Assembly: GCA_034638255.1 (NCBI GenBank)
Contig: JAWPGT010000089.1
Span: 1 to 64,000 of the forward strand
Source of the DNA: Coprinus comatus
Taxonomy: Eukaryota > Basidiomycota > Agaricomycetes > Agaricales > Agaricaceae
Direction of reading: 5' to 3'
Length of the DNA: 64,000 nt
This document shows positions 57,375-64,000 of the stretch, in pieces (the first letter of the stretch is position 1; each line of letters starts with the position of its first letter). Both the position numbers and the translations under genes were made by a program. The notes beneath the pieces are model-generated. The model did no database searches. It worked only from the letters and a program-made list of their open reading frames with translations, and was not told the DNA's origin.

Positions 57375-60300
57375 TTATGATGAAAGTCCAAGAAGAGGAA
57401 TAAAATGAGTGACAGCTTTTGGTTCAACGGCCTTGGTGAAGATATCGGCAACTTGTTCAGAGGTGGGGATAAAGATAGGAGAAATGATCTTGTTGTATAC
57501 AGCATCCCGAAGCCAGAAAAAGCGCAAGTCCAATTGCTTCATACGTCCATGATGTTCAGGATTCTTTGAGACTGTGATAGCGGATTGATTGTCGATATAA
57601 AGGATAGAAGGGGAAGTGAGGGAGTACCCAAACTCAGACAGAATATTGCGCATCCACATGATTTCCTTTCCAGCTTCAACAGCGGCGACGTATTCAGCTT
57701 CCGTTGATGAGAGGGTGACAAGACTTTGACGTTTTGAAGACCAACCAACAGCTGCACCACATACCAAGGTAACGTAACCACCAGTGGCTCTTCCAGTTTG
57801 TAGACAGGCACCATGAGAAGCATCAGAGTAGGTAGTGAAGAGATCCTTCGAGGCCATGTCACCTTTGTAAACCAGCTTGTAGTCCATCGTCCCTTTCAAG
57901 TAACGAAATAGGTGCTTGACGGCAGCCCAGTGACTCGGACCAGGATTGTGATTGAATCTCCCAAGATAGGAGACAGCAAAGGCGATGTCAGGACGAGTCA
58001 TGGTAGCGAGATATTGGAGGGCACCAACAGCGCTGAGATAGGGTGTGTCTTTCATAGCGAGCCTGTCATCTTCAGTGACCGTAACAGTGGATAGATTGAG
58101 ACCAGGAGCGAGAGGAGTCTTCACGGGTTTGCAGTCAGACATCTGGAAGCGTTCGAGGAGTTCCTTGACATATTTCTCTTGCGAGAGCGAAATAGAGCGA
58201 TTAACAGGATCTTGATCAACTTTGATAGCCAGTAACCATGAGGTAGCACCGAGGTCACGAAGATTGAAGTGAGTTGAGAGCTCGTTGATCGTATCATCCA
58301 TCGCCTTGTCATCCTTCGAAGCAAGAGTAATGTCGTCAATGAAAATGGGAACAATGACCTTGACTGGACCCTTGGAGTAGATGTAGACAGAGCTGTCGGA
58401 TTGGAGTCGGGTATATCCCAGGGATGTAAAGACTGAATGAAGTTTCTTGTTCCATTGTCGAGCTGCTTGTTTGAGACCGTAGAGAGATTTCCGTAGTTTG
58501 AACACCATATCAGAAGTACCGTAATGATAGCCTTCAGGTTGACGCATATAGATGTCTTCCTCGAGATCACCGTAAGTGAAGGCTGAGGAGATGTCGATGG
58601 AGCGTAACTTGTAACCTTCTTTGGCGGCAAGGGCGATGATGAGGCGAAGAGAGGCGGGACGGAAAGTGGGGGCGAAGACTTCAGTGTAGTCATATCCGGG
58701 ACGTTGAGCATAACCTTTAGCAACAAGACGAGCTTTATACCGTTCGATAGACCCATCAGGATTATCCTTAACCTTATAAACCCAACCAGACTTGATCGCT
58801 TTCTCACCACGAGGTAAATGAACCAATTCCCATGTTCCATTTGCTTCCAATACCGAGTACTCCTTGTCCATTGCAGCCTTCCATAAATGTGCATCAGGAG
58901 CATTCATTGCCGCCTTGTATGATTCTGGGTTACCAGAGTGTGTGTTGGCAGCAAATTCCATTTCTACAAAACCCTTTCTCTCATCTACTGCTAACAGCCC
59001 AAATTCTTCATCATCGTCATCATCTCCATCCTCGAAGTTGAGAGGTTGCCGTTCTAGTTGCTGACGAAGGTTTTCTGCAGCTTTCCACGTAAGTCGTCGA
59101 ACTCGACTACCTCGTCTACGAAGAGGTGGTACAGCTGGGAGAGGTTGTTGATGAGGAGGAGTTGAAGGAGGAGGAGGTGGTGTAGCTGGTTGAAGGTGAG
59201 GTGTTGATGGTGGAGAGAGCTTTGGAGAGAGTGGTGGAGAAGGTGATGGTGAAGATGGGACAGAGACCGGAGGATGAACAGGAGCAACGGGAACTTGAGA
59301 TGAAAGTGATGTTGTATGCTCGATGATACCCCCCTCATCCTCGGGAAATGGCATATCGGGAAGTGTAGGTGTAGTCGAAGTAGATGATGATGAGGAAGGT
59401 AATGGAGGTGACAGAGAAAAGTCAGGAACATTACTCATCTTCACTCTTGAAAGACCTGGAAAATAGCGTTCATCGAAATGAGCAGTTTCAGAGATGATGA
59501 CTTTTCGAGTTGTAGGATTGTAGAACTTCCATCCTTTATATCCATGCTCATACCCCAAGAAAATACACTTCTCCATATGAGGTTCAAGAGATGTACGTCG
59601 ATCCTTCTGTATGAAAACATAAGCAGTACATCCCCAAACTCGAAGATGAGATACGTCAGGTTTGCGTTTGTAGAAAGCCTCGAATGGGGTGGTGTAAGGA
59701 AGTGGTGAAGTGGGGAGAAGATTCCAGACATGGACCATGGCTGCGAGACATTCACCCCAGAAGGAAGGAGGAAGACCAGATTCTGAAAGCATCGTAGTGA
59801 TACGTTCACCCATCGTTCGATTAGCACGTTCGGCGAGACCATTTTGCTGAGGTCGGTTACGAGTAGAGTGCCTTCGTTCGATCCCACATTCAGTTGTGAA
59901 TGAGAGAAATGCGTTCGACATGTATTCACCTCCCTTATCATCTTGAAGCGCTTTGATCTTCACTCCGAGTTGGTTTTCTGCCCATGCCTTAAAGCGTTTG
60001 AAAGCGTCGAAGGCTTCTGACTTCGCCTTGAGAAGAGCAATACAGCGAAATCTGGTGGCGTCATCAATGAAGGTGATCCAGTACTTGAAACCTTGAGCTG
60101 TGGATGTAGGGAGAGGACCGTGAAGATCAGAGTGAACGAGTTCGAGTGGAGAGCGATTATGATGAGTTGAGGGAGGGAATGAGGTCGAGTGCATCTTCCC
60201 AGCAAGGCAGGGCTCACAGATGGGGTCAGGAGAGGTGTTCGAAACGAGGGAGAGGCCAGTGACGAGGTCTTGATCAATCATCTTCTTTACATCAGCATAA

Positions 60301-61112
60301 TTGTGGTGAATGAAGCGTCTATGCCATAGGGTGAGGTCCAGAGGGAGTGTGGATGCCGAAAATGCACTCTCAGCAGCGATGACAGTGCCATTAAGATGAG
60401 CAGAGTTGTTGGGGTTGATAGTGGCAGTGAAAAGAGTAGTTCTGGATTTTCGGAAGGAAAGGGAGTGAGAAGAGATGTTGATGTTAAATCCCTTGTGCCG
60501 AGCCAGGTATAGGCAAGCTAGGAGGTTGCTTCCAAGGTCAGGAACGTGTAGGACTCGCGAAAATTCCACCACTCTAGCCTTCTTTCCCTTCAAGATAGGT
60601 TCAAACATGACAGATCCCATTCCAACAGCATAGACAACAGAATTATTTGCTAAGCGGATAGGGATGTTGGTAGGCGTGTAGTCTTTGATCCAGTGACGAT
60701 GAGGAGTCATGTGTGATGTTGCACCGGTGTCGACAAGCCATTGGAAGTCTGCATGAACCTGGAGAGGGTTGGAAGAGGAATGGATAGAGGTTGCACTGCC
60801 AGCGAACTCGGTGATCGTAGAGAGATCGGCGTCGCGTGAAATTTGGCATGAGTGTAGAAAGGATAGTGACGGACATGTGTGCGAGGTTTGACGTGGTTCC
60901 GACCGTTCATTCGCGAGGAATTGGGCTTTTCGTCTTGCCTTCTCAAAACTAGTGCATGTGACCTGAGAGTGGCCTGTAACTTCGCAAAAATCACATTTGG
61001 AAGTTGGGTAATCGGCCTGAGGTGTAGCTGATGTTCTTGAGGGAAGGGTAGAGTGCTGAAATCCCAGCTCCCGGATGGAGGCAACCTTTGGTGTGGGGTA
61101 TAAACACACCAT
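57375..61112 (-). CDS. Copia C polyprotein, intact, lacking a capsid domain (1245 aa)
   Basis: Opens MVCLYPTPKVASIRELG only about 80 nt after the LTR. Domains: zinc knuckle CDFCEVTGHSQVTC (about residue 40); protease WLVDTGATSHMT; GAG-pre-integrase LWHRRFIHHNYADVKK and CEPCLAGKMHS; integrase with ELVHSDLHGP, ALQDDKGGEYMS and NGLAERANRTMGE (D, D, E present); low-complexity Pro/Ser linker; RT with RYKARLVAKGYAQRPGYDY, IDISSAFTYGDL and PIFIDDITLAS (FIDD in place of YVDD); RNase H with TYSDASHGACLQTG, LSSTEAEYVAAVEAGKE and YIDNQSAITVSKNPEHHG; ends PLLGLSS. No stop or frameshift. Typical copia polyproteins carry a 250-300 residue capsid part before the knuckle; here it is absent, so particle formation would need Gag in trans. 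Confidence 0.95.
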   Translation of the reverse strand: MVCLYPTPKVASIRELGFQHSTLPSRTSATPQADYPTSKCDFCEVTGHSQVTCTSFEKARRKAQFLANERSEPRQTSHTCPSLSFLHSCQISRDADLSTITEFAGSATSIHSSSNPLQVHADFQWLVDTGATSHMTPHRHWIKDYTPTNIPIRLANNSVVYAVGMGSVMFEPILKGKKARVVEFSRVLHVPDLGSNLLACLYLARHKGFNINISSHSLSFRKSRTTLFTATINPNNSAHLNGTVIAAESAFSASTLPLDLTLWHRRFIHHNYADVKKMIDQDLVTGLSLVSNTSPDPICEPCLAGKMHSTSFPPSTHHNRSPLELVHSDLHGPLPTSTAQGFKYWITFIDDATRFRCIALLKAKSEAFDAFKRFKAWAENQLGVKIKALQDDKGGEYMSNAFLSFTTECGIERRHSTRNRPQQNGLAERANRTMGERITTMLSESGLPPSFWGECLAAMVHVWNLLPTSPLPYTTPFEAFYKRKPDVSHLRVWGCTAYVFIQKDRRTSLEPHMEKCIFLGYEHGYKGWKFYNPTTRKVIISETAHFDERYFPGLSRVKMSNVPDFSLSPPLPSSSSSTSTTPTLPDMPFPEDEGGIIEHTTSLSSQVPVAPVHPPVSVPSSPSPSPPLSPKLSPPSTPHLQPATPPPPPSTPPHQQPLPAVPPLRRRGSRVRRLTWKAAENLRQQLERQPLNFEDGDDDDDEEFGLLAVDERKGFVEMEFAANTHSGNPESYKAAMNAPDAHLWKAAMDKEYSVLEANGTWELVHLPRGEKAIKSGWVYKVKDNPDGSIERYKARLVAKGYAQRPGYDYTEVFAPTFRPASLRLIIALAAKEGYKLRSIDISSAFTYGDLEEDIYMRQPEGYHYGTSDMVFKLRKSLYGLKQAARQWNKKLHSVFTSLGYTRLQSDSSVYIYSKGPVKVIVPIFIDDITLASKDDKAMDDTINELSTHFNLRDLGATSWLLAIKVDQDPVNRSISLSQEKYVKELLERFQMSDCKPVKTPLAPGLNLSTVTVTEDDRLAMKDTPYLSAVGALQYLATMTRPDIAFAVSYLGRFNHNPGPSHWAAVKHLFRYLKGTMDYKLVYKGDMASKDLFTTYSDASHGACLQTGRATGGYVTLVCGAAVGWSSKRQSLVTLSSTEAEYVAAVEAGKEIMWMRNILSEFGYSLTSPSILYIDNQSAITVSKNPEHHGRMKQLDLRFFWLRDAVYNKIISPIFIPTSEQVADIFTKAVEPKAVTHFIPLLGLSS

Positions 61113-61173
61113 CTAGGATAAGGATGGGAAAAGGTGGTAATAAATAGATATCGCGATTTCTTGAAGTCCTAAA

Positions 61174-61190
61174 GCACGGGGCCCATAACC
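61174..61190 (-). other. Primer-binding site of copia C
   Basis: Minus-strand GGTTATGGGCCCCGTGC directly after the 5' LTR, identical to that of copia B; complementary to the initiator tRNA-Met anticodon stem-loop. Confidence 0.7.
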
Positions 61191-61519
61191 TGTAAGCGCA
61201 GGAACGTAGAGGACGACGAGACGGACGCGACGACGAAGGAATGAAAGGAATCGGTCAAGAAATGAGTGAGATATTAAGCAAGTACTGCAGACACTTGTAT
61301 TAGACTAGAGTATAGGATAACATTATTATTACTCACCTGCAGACACTTGTATTAGACTAGAGAGTCTTCATGTGTCTGCAGGACGCTTCAGCTATGTGTG
61401 ACGTGACACTGTGATGTCACAAAGATCGCAAATCATGTACAAGTCCCAATCAACAGATAATGTCCAACCACAACTCACAGAAGTGCTAACCTTAGGGACT
61501 GTCTAGAGCAATCCTGACA
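61191..61519 (-). repeat. 5' LTR of copia C
   Basis: 329 bp, reads the same as the 3' LTR throughout. Should drive minus-strand transcription of the element. Confidence 0.95.
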
Positions 61520-61524
61520 TATCC

Positions 61525-61556
61525 AGAGGCTGAATAAGCCCATGTGCAAAGTCCTG
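61525..61556 (-). mobile_element. Outer end of T copy 2, separated by copia C
   Basis: Complement reads CAGGACTTTGCACATGGG, then TTATTCAGCCTCT, identical to the outer end of copy 1 at 50288. Followed by AT and copia F RNase H. Confidence 0.85.
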
Positions 61557-61558
61557 AT

Positions 61559-61790
61559 GTTGCTGAGACTACTCGTGAATCCCTCTGGTTACACCAATAT
61601 CTCTTGGAATTAGGACACCAATGTACTTTATCAACAGTCATTTTCTGTGACAACAACAGTGCTATCTGTCTATCCGGCGACCCTGTTGACCATGGCAACT
61701 CGAAACATGTAGATGTCAAGTATCACTTTATTCGACAACAGGTCGACAGACACACTGTAGACATCTGGCGAGTGGACTCAGAGCACAATA
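61559..61790 (+). pseudogene. Copia F RNase H C-terminal part
   Basis: AETTRESLWLHQYLLELGHQ, then STVIFCDNNSAICLSGDP and SKHVDVKYHFIRQQVD, WRVDSEHN. It continues exactly where the inverted pol fragment (ending EAEYVAV) stops. Truncated at 61790 by an E-family LTR before the FTKPL-like end. Confidence 0.85.
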
Positions 61791-61899
61791 TGTCAGAATG
61801 GTAGAGAGTGATGTTGAGAATGAGAGTGAAGTTGAGAGAGAGTTAAGCTCAGACACAGACACAGACACAGAAAGAAGGGAATTGATTGGATGGTTTGTG
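61791..61899 (+). repeat. E-family LTR, 5' 109 bp
   Basis: TGTCAGAATGGTAGAGAGTG onward matches 21549-21657; interrupted by the D element LTR. The rest would lie beyond element D, outside the window. Confidence 0.85.
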
Positions 61900-62532
61900 T
61901 TATGACCACGAACCGTTAAGCTGAACACTCCTGGAACTTAAACGCTAGAGTGCAGTCGTGTAGGAACGTGCGATCAATAAACACTCTGCTGCAATCTCAA
62001 GGCCTTTCAACCTAGTGACCGAGAGGTATGGAGACAGAGATGTATAAGGGCTACAACAGAAGAGATTAAAGCTTAAGGCTTTAATCGTCTACTACATTGA
62101 GTATTTATACTATTCTAGGGATGTACCTAATAATAGCTACTAACTAATTATAACCTAATACTCGTCATCGCTTTATAATCTACTCCATACACAATGCTAG
62201 AACTGTCAACAGGAGTAGGTGAGACATCGGGGTCGGGGACTATTTACTCCATATACAATGAAAGATTAGTCAACAGGAGTAAAATGACGAAACAGATAAC
62301 TAATACTGGAGCTGGGGAAATGTATACTTCTAAGCATAAGTGGAGTCTCATACTTAGTTCGACGTTAGGTCATAACGATGTCATAGTGATGTCACTGTGA
62401 TGTCACCGGGGAATGGTATGTCAAGCGGAGTCGTCCATGGTGTCGTCATTGGGAATGAGTTCGGGGAAGATGGCGAACAAGTCTTCCTCGGTGGTAGTGG
62501 TATGGGCCAGTGGTTTGGGTGGACTCGTAACA
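61900..62532 (-). repeat. 3' LTR of gypsy D
   Basis: 633 bp; minus-strand TGTTACGAGTCCACCC ... GGTCATAACA. A purine tract (AAGGAAGGAAGTAA) immediately precedes it, inside the third ORF. The ORF's last ~37 codons are LTR sequence. Confidence 0.9.
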
Positions 62533-63751
62533 TTACTTCCTTCCTTAAGGGGAATGTCCTCATTCTCAACTTCAGAGGTCTCTGCAAGGGGAGCCAGTGA
62601 TGTTGGCTTCGGCGACGGGGTCGTAGTCTTCTCCAAAGTCTCGTCCAAAGTCTTCTTGATTTGATCCAGTACTCTGGCGTGAGCGGCGGCGTGCTTGGCG
62701 AGAGTGGGAATGGCATCGATGATGTCTTTCACTGCGAGATCCAGTCGGAATCGGGGTACGGGGTCCTGTCGATCGTGAGCGGCGTATCTCTGGTGGTTCA
62801 TGAATGCTAGGACGCGTTGTCCCTCGATTGATTGGTCGTTGTGTCGGTTGCTGTTGTAAAAGTGTCCTATCTCCTTGTAGAATGTTACTGTTCGTTTTAT
62901 CGGCAGGGCGGAGTTTAGGGTTTTGGATGTAGTGCTCCTCAATAACGGAGGTCGGGATGGTGTTGGAAGGGAGGCCTTTGTACTTGTTGCGGGAGCAATG
63001 CTTGGCATAGTGGCCTGGAGCAGTTTGCTTACAGTGGTTGCAGAAAGTAACTTTCGCAATGTGGTAGGAAGTGGTTATGTCCGTTACATGCAGGGCACCG
63101 ACGCTGTGTGGATTTAATTGGTGGCATGTATGGGGTCTGGGGACATTGGCTGGGAACGTTTGGTGGGATAGTAGGTTGGTCAGGTAGTAGCTTTCCTGAG
63201 TGGTCAGGTTCCGGGCCCATTGTTCGAGCATGTAGTGGTTCCTGAGGAGGGGTGTGAGTCGCTTCCGAGTCTCTAGAAAGGATTCCGTCCCTTCGAGTCT
63301 CAAGGTTGCTAGTGCTAACATATCGTGGTCCAAAACTAACGCTGAAGAGCGAAGGTCTTGAATTTCGGGATCTGTCAAGATCCTGGAAAAGCTGGTGGAG
63401 GCTAGCATGCTCTGGTTGTGAAAAACCATTCGATTGGAGTTTTTGACAAGTGTGGGCCAAGGTGTCCCAAAGGTACAGTTCCTTAGCTCTTTGAGGAAAG
63501 TAAGCAGATAGGTCTTCCCGAAGGGTGTGAAGGAGTGTGCGGCGTTCAGAGTTGTTTCGATGAACGGATTCGAGGTCAGCGATGTATGTTTCGCATGATA
63601 GTCGGAATCGAACAAGCTGAGTGTCAGGGGAATACGGGAGAGGGATGCGTGTGGTGGAACCATTGGTAGGAGCCAAGGTTTGGGTTGGGAGTACGGTGGA
63701 GGGGGCATTGGTGATAGTAGTGATGGGTGTATTGGGAGGAGAGTAGAGCAT
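62421..63751 (-). pseudogene. D third ORF downstream of pol, with zinc knuckles, ending inside the LTR
   Basis: Starts MLYSPPNTPITTITNAPST, shortly after the pol stop. Helical middle (FPQRAKELYLWDTLAHTCQ) resembles the A1 third ORF. First knuckle CPACNGHNHFLPHC; second CNHCKQTAPGHYAKHC in another frame; C-terminal helix LDLAVKDIIDAIPTLAKHAA and tail TTEEDLFAIFPELIPNDD in a third frame. At least two frameshifts, so this copy is decayed. The stop TGA lies 112 bp into the LTR. Confidence 0.7.
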
Positions 63752-63771
63752 TGAACTGGGGATTTGGTCAG

Positions 63772-64000
63772 AGTCCGTGTCTCTTTTTATAATCTTTTAG
63801 GATTGCTCCTGAATTGGTAAGATTCGATTCAGGCTCCCAAGAATCTTCCGTAGAAGAGTATCCTTTCCAATGAACAAGATACCGTCTTGTCCTCGGGTTC
63901 CTCGGTGGTTCAGGATATTTTCGACTTCGTATTCTTCTTCTCCATTTACGATGTCTGGAGGTGGTGCTGTAAACATTTTGCCATATACGTCATTCTCTTT
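63772..64000 (-). pseudogene. D pol C-terminal chromodomain (partial)
   Basis: [20 protein letters not shown], then after a one-base frameshift [20 protein letters not shown], ending [12 protein letters not shown]. Chromodomain aromatic residues (Y, W, W) are present. The rest of pol is outside the window. Confidence 0.85.

Larger units (their letters stand above)
56980..61519 (-). mobile_element. Ty1/copia element C, full length and apparently recent
   Basis: Two 329-bp LTRs that read as identical (56980-57308 and 61191-61519), exact target duplication TATCC (56975-56979 and 61520-61524), PBS, one uninterrupted 1245-codon ORF and a polypurine tract (TCAGGGGGGTA) next to the 3' LTR. 4540 bp. 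Inserted in the outer part of T copy 2. Confidence 0.95.
61900..64000 (-). mobile_element. Ty3/gypsy chromovirus D, 3' end (runs off the window)
   Basis: 3' LTR, a third ORF and the C-terminal end of pol with chromodomain. The left outer flank is GTTTG; the other end is not in the window. Confidence 0.9.

Noticed and set aside
58121..58903. 260-residue ORF within copia C
   Set aside because: A shifted frame over the RT region of the intact 1245-codon ORF; no motifs of its own.
61791..61899. This LTR as the 3' LTR of copia F
   Set aside because: It lies inside the RNase H coding region and does not resemble the F 5' LTR; it is the start of an E-family LTR.

Overview
The window looks like nuclear DNA of a filamentous, wood- or litter-associated fungus, most likely an Agaricomycete (mushroom-forming basidiomycete). 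The evidence is short introns of about 50 nt, a CBM1-linked GH5 endoglucanase, a FunK1-type fungal kinase, a KDZ (Kyakuja/Dileera/Zisupton) transposase remnant, and dense Ty3/gypsy and Ty1/copia elements. Species cannot be read from the sequence.

Positions 1-11.77 kb are ordinary gene-rich DNA. In order: the 5' part of a secreted GH5 endoglucanase (minus), a four-exon LYR-motif protein (plus), the exocyst subunit Sec8 (minus, multi-exon), a lipid-droplet-associated hydrolase (plus, sharing a 90-bp divergent promoter with sec8) and a FunK1 kinase (plus). The kinase gene is cut at its 3' end by a solo LTR that now supplies its stop codon.

From 11.74 kb to the right edge the window is a nested retrotransposon landscape with almost no host genes. 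I labelled families by letter. A is Ty3/gypsy (A1 34.1-43.9 kb, near complete; A2 26.4-28.7 kb, a 5' fragment; solo LTRs). B and C are related Ty1/copia elements (B 20.9-25.8 kb, decayed; C 57.0-61.5 kb, intact ORF, LTRs that read as identical, target duplication). D is a Ty3/gypsy chromovirus running off the right edge, with four more LTR copies. F is a Ty1/copia whose pol is inverted. G is a Ty3/gypsy gag-protease fragment. H is the 3' end of another copia. E, I and J are solo-LTR families. DNA transposons are a decayed Tc1/mariner copy (DD34E), the KDZ remnant, a palindromic MITE family (K), and a non-autonomous family (T) whose interior is a ~160-bp repeat bounded by splice-like signals.

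Many solo LTRs have exact 5-bp target duplications, so the order of insertion can be read. Most interesting: (1) two inverted T copies inside copia F bracket an inverted pol segment, and flipping it back restores RNase H in frame; (2) two unrelated gypsy families carry an extra ORF after the chromodomain with tandem zinc knuckles, one starting at an ATGA overlap with the pol stop, the other running into its LTR; (3) copia B and C both lack the capsid part of Gag although C looks freshly inserted; (4) inactivating stops are nearly all TGA, and in one case the sister copy still has CGA.
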